This document shows, one piece after another, positions 11,295 through 22,900 of a stretch of 64,000 nucleotides of DNA; within the stretch, counting starts at the first letter, position 1, and each line of letters begins with the position of its first letter. The position numbers and the translations under genes were made by a program. The notes beneath the pieces are model-generated. The model was not told where the DNA came from. It saw nothing but the letters and a program-made list of their open reading frames with translations, and did no database searches. Source of the stretch: Drosophila pseudoobscura (Eukaryota > Arthropoda > Insecta > Diptera > Drosophilidae); assembly GCF_009870125.1 (NCBI RefSeq), contig NC_046681.1, positions 6,833,001 to 6,897,000 of the forward strand, written 5' to 3'.

Positions 11295-13548
11295 GGTGCT
11301 GTTGGAGCTGCTGCTCCGTATGTTGCTGTTGCGACTGACGCTCTGCTTGACGCCGCCCCCGCCGCCACCGCCTCCGCCGGCGCTGCCAGCTCCACCGCTG
11401 CCGCTGGTCGCTTTCGTTGTGCCGCCGTGGGGATTACTGCTGCTACTGCGACGTCGCTGGCCGCTGCGTCCGCCGCTCCTTTGATTGCTCCCTGCAGCAG
11501 CTCCCGCTCCTGCTCCTGTGGGTGGGCTCTGGCGTGCAGCGGCGGCGGCGGCGGCAGCGGCAGCAGACGACGTCGTTGGTTTGGAGGACGACGTTGTGGC
11601 TTCTCGGGACACTCGCGCACTAACACACTTGCACTGGCACTGGCACTGGTAATCGCTTTCGCAGTGGCAGGACTCGATGTGCCGCAAGCGTTGCACTTGG
11701 CTGGCTCTGCACTTATTTCACTTTTCCGGCTATTCACTTTTCCTTTTTCCGCCTGGCCAAGCCCTTCTTTGTATTAATTTATTCGATATTATTGCCACTT
11801 TTCACCGTTATCAGCACCTGCAAGAGCACAAGAGAGAGAGAGAAAAGAGGCAGTTAGTAGACACGTTCGTTCGCAGCAGGAATAACGGAAATGTAAACAG
11901 TGTGTGTTCCAGTGGGACCAGATGGGACAAAATGTTCGAAGACGGCTATGCGTGTATGACATGTCAGTCACTGATGGACATGGACTAATGGAAATACTAA
12001 TGGTACAGCAGTTTTCTAATTTGACTGCTCTTTAAATATGGCCATTTCCATTCAAAATGTAACAAATTCAAAACAAAACAGATGTTATATTTTAAGTAAC
12101 TCTTCATTAGTTCAGATAATTGCCAAAGCCTTCGCAAACAAAACTCAAATTAAAGTTAAATTTGTTAAAATCGGGACACTTATTCATACTATATGGAAAG
12201 GTGCTTTTATTGACTTTTACTTTTTTGTTCTCGCTGGATCTTTCAATGGAAATGCCCGTATATTAAACCAGAATACTACTAATAGTAGTATTAATAGTAC
12301 TAATACTATTTGGCTCACACAGTAGGCTCCTTTTTTTGAGGTGAGTCTCATACAGGCTTTTCTTAGAAAGAAATGACATCATTGAGCTTCTGTTACAGTT
12401 TAAGCCACAATTTATTTTGGTTGCTGCTTTTGTCCGGCCAACTCCGTGTAGGTTATCCACCAGAGTCACCTTACAAGGCAGTACTATCTATCGTTGACTA
12501 CACTCCCTGGGGCCACCGATGGCATAAATCAAATACTCATATTATTGCTTAGGCGTTGTTGCTACATCTCAATTAGTACATGCAGCGAGCGAGCAGCGCC
12601 CACAATCAACAAGTTATTAATTGCCAAACGTAAACAGCCAAACACGACCAGCCAACCCAACGACTGTTGTAGTTGTCAGAACGCCAGGGGTGACCTTCTC
12701 GAAATCTACAAACACACATACACATACACAGATCCATATACATGCATCTGGACATACTATGTACCTTTGCCTATGTACATTCGCACCCGTATCAGCCAAA
12801 CACTGGCTATAAAACGTACGATTTCGTGGTAGCGAAAAATAAATAAAAACTATTATAATAATTATAATGTGTATTATATTTATCATTTAAAAGCTACAAT
12901 TTCTCCAAATGTGTACATACACTTGTATGAATTTAGCTGTGCTGCTTTTTTATGTTCAGTGCATGATTTAAGCTCAAATTTCAGTCATATCTTAACTTTA
13001 GTAAAAAGCGTATTTTATTTGAATAGTGCTGAAGTGGTCTTTATGGTCGCTATCAGGTTTGAGAGTCCAAATATAATTTTGTTTTTTTGCTGATAGCCTG
13101 ACCGTCTCTAAAAAACATCAGGAAAAAATTTCTCAAAGTGAATGTTTCGGTTTGTGTGACGAAGAGAGTAGGTCCGAGCCAGGGAGCAGTAAAAATGTGT
13201 AGTGCCATTCGAAACGGAATAATGAGCACGTGTCGCCAAGTGGGCCAGAGGGGGGTCAGAGGGCAGACAGGCCTAGGATTGTTGGCCTAGGAGCGCGCTC
13301 GTGCGAGTGGGAAACAGAAGCAAAAAAAAAGGGGGAAAGAAAAAGAAATATGGAGCGGAATCAAGGAAAATGGTGTTTAAAAATCCCCCTTATTTCCTAT
13401 GTACTCTCCACACTCCGTACACACTCGTGGCTTACGAGTTGAGTGCTCTCACAAATACAGCCGAAAAGCAATCGAAATGCATTTGGATTGAAGGGAGATT
13501 GAAGCCGCAGCCGCAGCACATGGAAAACCGCTATGGGCTCGTACGCCT

Positions 13549-13549
<1 letters not shown>

Positions 13550-13579
<30 letters not shown>

Positions 13580-13586
13580 CAGCAGC
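13550..13586. repeat. TAG/CAG trinucleotide microsatellite
   Basis: About ten tandem GTA/TAG units followed by three CAG units. It is noncoding and probably length-polymorphic. Confidence 0.9.
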
Positions 13587-15310
13587 AAAAAGAAAAAAGT
13601 TCACACACACGAACAGACCTCCAAAAAATGGCAACACTTGCCACACAAACGGTTTACACGACACTAAAGGCGGCCACACGCCAAAAACTCGACAAGTGGG
13701 AAGTGGGAACGGTGGGAACGGGGGGACCAAAGTGGTGGAGATGGAGATGAGCTGATGGAAAACTAAGGCGGCACGAGTACATATCTGGATCAGCAAACAT
13801 TTATCCAGAATTCATGGAGAAAGGCTCCATTCCTTTCAGTTTGCTCTTGTATAATCACGAAATGTTCTTGGGACTTGGGATCGTAAACCCAAAGAGGAAG
13901 CCCAGGAAGAGTGCCCCCTCCCGACCGCTCAGAGTTGTGTCGTCATGGGCGGGCAACAACTACAATGAGAAGCGCGTTAAGGCCGCAGCCAGGTACTTTA
14001 TACTTTTTACGGGGCCACTGTTCAAATTTGCATATGCTTTAAATATTTAATGTAATTCAAAAAGAGGAGACAAGCATCGTGGCAGCCGCAGCAGCAGCAG
14101 CAGCAGCAATTGGACAAGGCTTGCCCTCTCGGAGTCCAATTGGACTTCCCGACACCAGGAGATGGAGCCAGAGCCAGAGCCGTAGCAAGGGGACTGGACT
14201 ACCATTCAGGCAACACACAGAATTGTTCGCGCATTTGGCAAAAAATCAATTTTCCGTGTGATTGCCAAATGCAATTGCAAAAGAATCAAGGCAGAGAAGA
14301 GAACATGCAAAGCAGTAGATCCAACAAAAAGCATTAGGCACAAAGCATATTTTCACTTTAGACGCGCTTTGGGGAACACCTTCGGGCGTACGCAGTTTTT
14401 GCAGTGTTTCGGCTTTATATTTTTTTACTGTTAATTATTGACATAACAAATGGCAAGTCTCCGTCGCTCTTTTCCGCGCACTCACTCCACCCTTCCACCC
14501 TCTGTGGGGCGCGGATGACGGCAACGGCAACGGCAGCGTTGACAGCAGCAGTAGCACACGCGAAATTGCTTAAATAAAGAGGATAGGATAACACAAACAC
14601 ACCGAAACTAGAGCTTATAATTTTCCACCGTTGGCGCTCTGCTTCGCTTCCTGGCGATTCTTTGAACGAAAGGGACTTTTTCGGGGACTGGACTCACGTA
14701 CACCTTCAGCACTGGCAATCGTCAGCACACGTAAAACACGTAGGCATAAAATCTAAATGCACTTAATTACATCTAATTCGTGTTTTGCTTTTGTATTAAT
14801 TTTATGGCAAGAGTGCCGCTGCTACTAACCGTGACGCTAGAGATGAGCGATAGCCGGGTCATGTATTTTAAAGTAGCGAGTCACGGATCACAAATCACGT
14901 TTCTATTTATGAATGGCGACACTCTAGAAAACTATTTAACTGAAGAAAGCTATGACAGCTCAAATCATTTGCAATTGGCGAACAAAATTGTCATATAAAT
15001 AAGAATTTCATATTTTGTGGGGGTGACATCAGATCTAGGTTAGTCCAAGCATTACCGTTAAATCTTCTCAATTCATCTTGAGAAACTCCACGGAAATGTT
15101 TTACTTTACTTTAAGTATTTCACACAAATTAAAAGAAAATCACTGCACCTTTACTATCGGGTCAATCGATAGAAATTGCTTAAATCAAAAGAAAAACAAA
15201 AGCATCCAACAGATTTTGATATAAAATCTTGAGAATATCGTAAATAAGAAATAAAATTCTTGCAAAACTAAATCTGATCTAATGCAATTTGTAGCTTTCC
15301 TTCACTTGGA

Positions 15311-15318
15311 TATCGATA
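15311..15318. promoter_or_regulatory. DRE (DREF-binding) motif TATCGATA
   Basis: A perfect 8-bp TATCGATA palindrome, with a second partial copy (AATCGATAG) at about 15164-15172. DREs mark housekeeping promoters in Drosophila. The likely clients are a distal 5-prime exon of the minus-strand YjbQ-family gene or, less likely, Tmie. The orientation cannot be set from a palindrome. Confidence 0.55.
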
Positions 15319-16383
15319 CCTTGGCGGCGATAGGCGTGCAAGTAAAAGCGCTATTGTGCATATTATTTACATTCGAAATGCGCACAGATTTAGCATGTGT
15401 TTAAACGAAACGAACCAAAAAGCGGTGCTTACTTTTGCTGGTGATTATTAGTTTGTGGCTGAAGCTACTGTCGATGCCGAGATCGGGATCTTTGTGCATT
15501 TTGGAGTGGCAATGCGAATGCAACAACAACTACCGAGCTATGGTGCTGCGTTAGTAGGTCGAATAATGCTGCGTTCGGCGGCTAAATATAACGTTTGGCT
15601 TTGGCGCTACACTCGTTACTCGTTTTTTATGTGGCCAATTCACAAAATGTACATTTTTTACACCTTTTACACACACCCACGGGCTTTACGCTCACGCTCG
15701 CACACACTGGCCCGTTTTTCTCTTTGCTTTTTCGCTTTTGCGAACACCTCTCCTCTCGTCTCCTCTCCGCTCCACTCCTCTTCTCTTCACACCACTCCAC
15801 CTTCACGGCAGCAATTCGGGAGCGTTGCCCGTTGTTTTTGTTTTTAGTGGTACACCATAGAGATTTTTTTTTTGGTAATGTAGGTTAGCTCCATATCCTA
15901 TTTTCTTGATTCCTGCTTGACTTGACGGATGCTTGCGGGGGATTTTCCTGCTGCATTCATCCGCAGCAGCTGCACGTTACCAAATGGGTGTCTCCCATCA
16001 ACATGGCCCACATGGGCACAGTTTTCGCATGAAACATTTTTCACTGCCTTCTGCCCGTTTTCAATACCAATATGGGTGCATTCGGAAGGGGCGGAATGGA
16101 TTCCCGATATTCCTGCCTTTACCCTTCCTTGTCTCTGCTCTGGTTTTCAATAAAACTTCATGGCCCTATTACATATGTACTCCGTGCACACTCACACATA
16201 CACACGAACCCGATGCGAGGATATAACGGTACACAGTTTTACTGCCTCTTCTCACCAACAGAACTGAACTGTGTGTGTGTTGAAAATTTCTCTCTTTGCT
16301 TTTTCAATTTTTTTTTTATTCGTTATGTTTTCTGCTATACTCAGCTACTATTTTTTGGCTTTTCTCTGCCTTTTCTGCGACGA

Positions 16384-16397
16384 GCAGTGTGACCGCG
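16384..16397 (-). promoter_or_regulatory. Ohler-1 (M1BP) core-promoter motif
   Basis: On the minus strand it reads CGCGGTCACACTGC, matching the Drosophila Motif 1 consensus YGGTCACACTR. It marks a candidate minus-strand start site just below 16384, with the YjbQ-family gene as the nearest client. It is fused to an ATATACC-rich repeat that also occurs at 26.2 and 27.8 kb. Confidence 0.55.
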
Positions 16398-16870
16398 AAC
16401 TTATCGTTAAAATGTACCGTTCGACCATCAGGAATATACCATAATATACCGTCCAATTTTAAAAATATACCCTAAATATACTGACGAGCTCAAGTTCTAT
16501 TATACATATTCCTTCAGTTTTGATATTCCCTCCAATATTATGACCTAGATAAAACATTTAGCCATGCCCACGTAATTTTATCCAATTAATGAACCTATTT
16601 TCTTCTTAACTAGCTTAATTAAAATACTTGCTTTAATTGGATTTTGCCTAAAAAAAGGTTTTAGCAAACAAGGTCAAAAAAAATAAAACTTAATAGAAAA
16701 ATCGTTCCAATTCCTCAATTTTGATATTCCGTTGAATAATACTGACTAAATAAAACCATTAGCTCTGCCCAGACAGTTTCATCCCATTGATGAATAAATT
16801 TTCTAAGTGATTAATTACTTATAAGTACTCCCATTTCCTGCATTTTGACTAAAATAAGGTTTAAATGAAA
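16398..16870. repeat. ATATACC/CATGCCCAC dispersed repeat, copy 1
   Basis: Starting at the Ohler-1 motif, several ATATACC boxes are followed by a module with TAGCCATGCCCACGTAATTT (about 16559-16578), an ACTTGCTTTAATTGGATTTT segment and AAGGTC. A second, diverged copy of the latter half follows at about 16695-16870. The same modules in the same order occur at 26167-26430 and, inverted, at 27225-27350 and 27525-27803. Confidence 0.65.
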
Positions 16871-18142
16871 AAGGTCAACAAACAAACAGTGTCAACGTAA
16901 GGAATGCGCCGTAAGTGATTATGGAATGTAGGGACATTGTTGAGCTGAAAAGGGATATTGTGGCGGGGAAAAAAGACCCACCAAACTTAAGCGCTTGGAA
17001 TAAATAATACACGTAAGTACGATTTGTGAGCGAAAATTCAAGAAACCTGCTTATGGAAGTTTCCATACCCTTTGTTCTTTGAAATCTTTGAAAATATACC
17101 ATTATATCCCGAAATACCGGGCTCACTCGTTCCTCTAACGGTAATGTTCCTGCCCCTGCGCACAAACCGGCGAGTCTTTTCCCCGACTATTGTGAATGGC
17201 AATTGTGTTGCCATATGCAATGATGTTCCAGTAGGGGTCCTGCACCTATCGTTGTTCCGATAACATTAGTAACGTAAATTTAGATTTAAATATGTTTCTA
17301 TACCCATGTACTCGAAAAAAGGGCTTGTTACATTAAAATTGTAGCCTTAGGTTGTAAATGTTGACTTTTCCGATTTTATATTTACTGCCCTTTTATCAAT
17401 TTTTGCTTTTAGTTTAAATTAAATACAGTCATTTGAATGGTCACTCTCCCCTAACGCAATTCGAGTAATTGCAATCACACACATAATTCCAAACGCCCTC
17501 CCGAAGCACGCCAACCACTAAATGTCACAGTCATTAGACTAAATTCTGGCGTCTCCGGATACCGCCCAGACCCCTGCAGCTACCATCCCAGCGCCCAAGG
17601 ATCCCATCAAATTGGGTGTGACCAGCAGGTGGCCGCATAACCGTCTAACCGCCTAACTAACCATATATGCATGTTGTCTTCGCCGTGCTCCAGCTTGTAT
17701 GCAGAGCAAAAATTACTTTACTGTGTCGTGCTGTTGAGGCACGCGGCGCGATGCCGCACCCATTTTCTAGGTCTCGAGTCGAGTTTGTTGTCATTTTCGC
17801 TTTCATATCCATATCCACAGGCAGAGCCACAGCCACGTCCACATCCACCAAGGGAGGACCTGCTAGTTAAATATCTAGCATTACATTTTTACGTTCCAGC
17901 TTTCATTTGGGCGGTGTGAAGGGGAGCTATTCTGTTTCTTTGTTTGTTATTTTACAAGTTTGCCATTTTCCCTATCCCACTCCCGTCCCACTTATTAGAA
18001 TACCTTGCGTGGGTTCCAGGCACCGGGACCCAGCTCGTCTAGCGTGGGTCCGTGGACAGCAGTCTGCACTGGATAGGCAAAGCAGCCAGACGTACTCGGG
18101 AGTAGGATTCGTTCGTATCGCAGTTCATAAATCAGCCAAAAA

Positions 18143-18503
18143 ATGGATGATACAGACTTCCGTGATGTAGACCCGAACGAGGTTTGGCTGGAGAAGGTGA
18201 CCATTGGGGGGTTTCGCGTTTGGCACATAATAGCCGCTGTCCTGGGAATACTAATGGGAATCAGTGAGTGGACACGAGACTCCAGTGCTACCGGATGTTG
18301 AGCATATTATCTATCTTTATCTCTCAGTGATTATGGTCTGCTGTTGCATCCGATTCCGAATACCGCGCACCAAGCAGGAGATCGAGGCGGACTATCAGCG
18401 CAAGCAAATCACTAAGAAGTTCCGCGAGAAGCTCCAGCAAATTAAGAACTCGGAAATGGACGACATGGACCTACAGAAGGGTGAGGAGCCGCCGCTACTC
18501 TAA
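18143..18503 (+). CDS. Tmie: Tmie-like transmembrane protein, short isoform (98 aa)
   Basis: Exons 18143-18263 and 18328-18503 join in phase, with donor ATCA|GTGAGT and acceptor CTCTCAG, to give 98 aa. Residues about 25-49 (VWHIIAAVLGILMGIMIMVCC) form one transmembrane helix. It is followed by a cytosolic FRIPRTKQEIEADYQRK segment, which matches the conserved juxtamembrane part of vertebrate TMIE (transmembrane inner ear expressed protein). TMIE is a subunit of the hair-cell mechanotransduction complex together with TMC and LHFPL5. The fly protein lacks the vertebrate N-terminal signal-like extension. The rest is a charged, probably helical tail. This isoform reads through the GTGAGG donor at 18481 and ends GEEPPLL. 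The identity rests on motif and topology recognition without a database search. Confidence 0.8.
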
Positions 18504-19133
18504 ATCTGCTTTAATACACACTCCACTCGTATACGAGTATACATATATAGAAATATATACATAGCGTAGAAGTTTTGTGTACCAACTGTCCCAGTTTTGT
18601 TGTCACCCTTATGCGGCCAAGCCCTTTTCCTGTCTGGTCTCCGCCGCCTCATTTTCCTCCTCCTCCCACACGAACTCACGCATTTGTATATACAAAATGA
18701 AAATGATAAACGATTCCTCGAGCTGGACCTGCTTGCACGCTAGTTACGAGAATGTTACTCACTCTGTCATGTCTCTCTATCTCGCTGCCACTTCTCTATC
18801 ACAGCACTTGCTTACATCAAACTGGAACAGTACGATGATCCCTAAGGGCTTGTAAATTCACTAGCACACTGTACAAACAATTGGAAGTACCCAAGAACTA
18901 ACCTCTGTATCCCAAAGAACACTGCCAATGTAAGTAGCACAGCCAACCCAGCCATTACTCGACTAACTAATGCCATCAGCAATATTTCTCTTCATCGGTT
19001 CTGTTCTGCTCTTTTCTTTTCGATTCCATTCCGTTCCATTGCAGTTTGTGCCCGAATCCAAAGCGATTTCCTGAATCTTCAGGCGAGCGTGGAGAGCATG
19101 AACGAGAAGCAAAATGTTAAGTTTAAGATCTAG
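18143..19133 (+). CDS. Tmie: Tmie-like protein, alternative long isoform (120 aa)
   Basis: If the donor at 18481 (AAGG|GTGAGG) is used and joined to the acceptor CCATTGCAG at 19036-19044, a third exon 19045-19133 is read in frame to a TAG. The C-terminus GEEPPLL is then replaced by VCARIQSDFLNLQASVESMN plus EKQNVKFKI, giving 120 aa in all. The splice sites are good, the phase fits exactly (codon split G|TT), and the new tail is amphipathic and helix-like. The retained sequence of the short isoform would then be an intron of 564 nt. Which form dominates cannot be told from the sequence. Confidence 0.65.
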
Positions 19134-19301
19134 ATACGAAACTGTTATACTGTTATATTGTGCAGCGGATGATGAAACCTATACTTTACTCCTAACAACA
19201 TAAATACTTATAAACTAGACAAGCAGTGAATTTTCATATTGAAGAACATTAAACGTACGGGTATCGTGAAATCCTAACGACGATTAAACGACCAAGCAAA
19301 C

Positions 19302-19307
19302 AATAAA
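19302..19307 (+). other. polyadenylation signal AATAAA, Tmie
   Basis: A canonical AATAAA lies 170 nt after the long-isoform stop codon. A minus-strand AATAAA for Arpc2 (TTTATT at 19362-19367) lies about 55 nt further on, so the two convergent transcripts probably end within about 60-100 nt of each other. Confidence 0.55.
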
Positions 19308-19677
19308 GCTCGGGGATGCAGTAAAACAAAAGTTCTTTATATTGCAAATTGGGTTTCTCGTTTTATTAATTCAGTTTGCTTTTTGCTTTCTGCTTTTTGT
19401 GGTATCAAAGGTTCGTTAATAATGTTTTGTTTGCAGGATTATGTTTTTAAATGCGTTTTCTACACATACGTACATATAGGCTAGTGGGGACAGCGTTTTC
19501 CACAATTGCGACTATATAACAAGTTGTTGGCATACCGCATCGCACTCGACTCGTTTGGTCTGTTATGACATGACATTTTTCAATGCTTTTTGCACTTAAG
19601 TTTAGTTGATTTATTAGTTTAAAATGTTGCTTCTCTGCTGTGGCGCCGACTCGGCTAATGACTGTAACAAATTTGCT

Positions 19678-19716
19678 GAGGCTGACGCTGACACTGACAC
19701 TGACACTGACGTTGAC
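19678..19716. repeat. TGACAC-type hexamer minisatellite
   Basis: GCTGACGCTGACACTGACAC-type tandem hexamers within the presumed Arpc2 3-prime UTR. Confidence 0.7.
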
Positions 19717-19978
19717 TCTACACAAAACACTCACAAGTTTACCAATTATCAATTATTTACGCATAACTATTAACTCTTTGTTCATTATGTTGCTGAGCTT
19801 ACATTTAGCCTTAACTTTCCGTTTCAAATACTTTCTTTTTTCTACTATTTGTCTTTCATGCTCTGCTGGGGTTTCCATTGCTTTGCCGAAGCAAAGCGTA
19901 TGTTCTCTTTTGCATTTCAATAGACAGTTCATTTCTTTATATTTATGTATTTAAAAACAACTAAACATACTGCACGCA

Positions 19979-22900
19979 TCATTCCATGCGTTTAAATGTT
20001 CTCCCCCTGCAAAGGAAAGAATAAAATTAGTACAGCCGCAGAAGACCTTGGCCCTGTCGACACTCACGTTATGGTTTTCTTCTCCGTATTCTTGGGCTCA
20101 GGCCTGGCACGATTTAGCACCTTGAGGAAGTCCGAGGTTTTTGCGCGCATGCGGGAATGAATGTATGCCTTTGAACACTGTTATAAATAACACGGTTAAT
20201 ACTGGGTAAGTTCTCGCCAATTCAGATCATACGCACCTTGATGTGGTAATGCAAATAATCTCGGAACATGTGGATTAGATTGATGGTATTGTCCCTCGTT
20301 TCTTTGTTGGTATGCCGAGGGAAGAGCACTGTTATGTAAAAAGTAAAAAAAAACAAGAGTAATGGATAAGTGGATTTTTCGGAATTGCATTCGTCCTTAA
20401 AAACAGTTTCATCAGCATTTGACAGGCAGATCAATTGAATTTCTCAAAATATAGCACTCTTAATATGCCACTTTGACTGTTTCACAGTCTAAGGGCTATT
20501 GTACACGAACACAAGTCGTCTGTTATAATATGAGGGATTATTCAGGATGCCGTTCGTCTATCTGGTTACTATCGGAGTATTTGAGACACAAATCTGAAGT
20601 TTGGTTCAGAAATATGCCACTTTGGCTCCAGGAAAACAATACTGTATAACAGTTTAAGGTCTATTGTACACGAACACAAGTCGTCTGTTATAATACGAGG
20701 GATTATTCAGGATGCCGTTCGTCTATCTAGTTTTTATTGGAGTATTTGAGACACAAATCTGAAGGTTTGTTCAGAAATATGCCACTTTGGCTCCAGGGAA
20801 ACAATGCTGCATAACAGCTTAAGGGCTATTGTACACGAACACAAGTCGTCTGTTATAATATGAGGGATTATTCAGGATGCCGTTCGTCTATCTGGTTACT
20901 ATCGGAGTATTTGAGACACAAATCTGAAGTTTGGTTCAGAAATATGCCACTTTGGCTCCAGGAAAACAATACTGTATAACAGTTTAAGGTCTATTGTACA
21001 CGAACACAAGTCGTCTGTTATAATACGAGGGATTATTCAGGATGCCGTTCGTCTATCTAGTTTTTATTGGAGTATTTGAGACACAAATCTGAAGGTTTGT
21101 TCAGAAATATGCCACTTTGGCTCCAGGGAAACAATGCTGCATAACAGCTTAGGGGCTATTGTACACGAACACAAGTCGTCTGTTATAATATGAGGGATTA
21201 TTCAGGATGCCGTTCGTATATCGTGTTATTATCGGAGTATTTGAGACACAAATCTGAAGGTTGGTTCAGAAATATGCCACTTTGGCTCCAGGAAAACAAT
21301 ACTGTATAACAGTTAAAGGCCTATTGTACACGAACACAAGTCGTCTGTTATAATACGAGGGATTATTCAGGATGCCGTTCGTCTATCTAGTTATTATTGG
21401 AGTATTTGAGACACAAATCTGATGGTTTATTCTGAAATATGCCACTTTAGCTCCAGGAATACGATACTGTAAACATTCTAACGGCTATTGTACACGAACA
21501 CAAGTCGTCTGTTATAATATGAGGGATTATTCAGGATGCCGTTCGTCTATCTAGTTTTTATTGGAGTATTTGAGACACAAATCTGAAGTTTGGTTCAGAA
21601 ATATGCCACTTTGGCTCCAGGAAAACAATACTGTATAACAGTTTAAGGTCTATTGTACACGAACACAAGTCGTCTGTTATAATACGAGGGATTATTCAGG
21701 ATGCCGTTCGTCTATCTAGTTTTTATTGGAGTATTTGAGACACAAATCTGAAGGTTTGTTCAGAAATATGCCACTTTGGCTCCAGGGAAACAATGCTGCA
21801 TAACAGCTTAAGGGCTATTGTACACGAACACAAGTCGTCTGTTATAATATGAGGGATTATTCAGGATGCCGTTCGTCTATCTGGTTACTATCGGAGTATT
21901 TGAGACACAAATCTGAAGTTTGGTTCAGAAATATGCCACTTTGGCTCCAGGAAAACAATACTGTATAACAGTTTAAGGTCTATTGTACACGAACACAAGT
22001 CGTCTGTTATAATACGAGGGATTATTCAGGATGCCGTTCGTCTATCTAGTTATTATTGGAGTATTTGAGACACAAATCTAAAGGTTTGTTCTGAAATATG
22101 CCACTTTAGCTCCAGGAATACGATACTGTATAACAGTTTAAGGCCTATTGTACACGAACACAAGTCGTCTGTTATAATATGAGGGATTATTCAGGATGCC
22201 GTTCGTCTATCATGTTATTATTGGAGTATTTGAGACATAAATCTGAAGGTTTGTTCAGAAATATGCCACTTTGGCTCCAGGGAAACAATGCTGCATAACA
22301 GCTTAAGGGCTATTGTACACGAACACAAGTCGTCTGTTATAATATGAGGGATTATTCAGGATGCCGTTCGTCTATCTGGTTACTATCGGAGTATTTGAGA
22401 CACAAATCTGAAGTTTGGTTCAGAAATATGCCACTTTGGCTCCAGGAAAACAATACTGTATAACAGTTAAAGGCCTATTGTACACGAACACAAGTCGTCT
22501 GTTATAATACGAGGGATTATTCAGGATGCCGTTCGTCTATCTAGTTATTATTGGAGTATTTGAGACACAAATCTAAAGGTTTGTTCTGAAATATGCCACT
22601 TTAGCTCCAGGAATACGATACTGTATAACAGTCAAAGGACTATTGTACACGAACACAAGTCGTCTGTTATAATACGAGGGATTATTCAGGATGCCGTTCG
22701 TCTATCTAGTTTTTATTGGAGTATTTGAGACACAAATCTGAAGGTTTGTTCAGAAATATGCCACTTTGGCTCCAAAAGTTGATTCGAAAAATATAAGCTG
22801 TTATAAGAATATTGATTCTGCAAAATGCTGTGATCACCGACAAGACTACAAGATAAAACCGCAACAAATGATTGGACGCAAGTGCTTAACCTACCAAATG

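Larger units (their letters stand above)
11295..18142. other. noncoding interval between the YjbQ-family gene and Tmie
   Basis: The part next to 11294 (to about 11740) is GC- and trinucleotide-rich and open in several frames, but lacks an in-frame ATG. It is most likely 5-prime UTR of the minus-strand gene. The rest holds a TAG/CAG trinucleotide run (13550-13586), a GCA run (14088-14108), DRE-like motifs at 15165-15172 and 15311-15318, and an ATATACC-rich repeat starting at an Ohler-1 motif (16384-16870). No other gene is supported. Confidence 0.6.

Noticed and set aside
11174..11777. 187-208-codon frames on both strands around the first YjbQ exon
   Set aside because: They come from GC-rich trinucleotide repeats. 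Only the frame ending in the WFQRKINL part splices to the family exons, and it has its first ATG at 11294.
20496..22775. Evenly spaced direct repeats resembling a CRISPR array
   Set aside because: The whole 165-bp unit repeats, with no unique spacers, and it lies in an intron of an animal gene.
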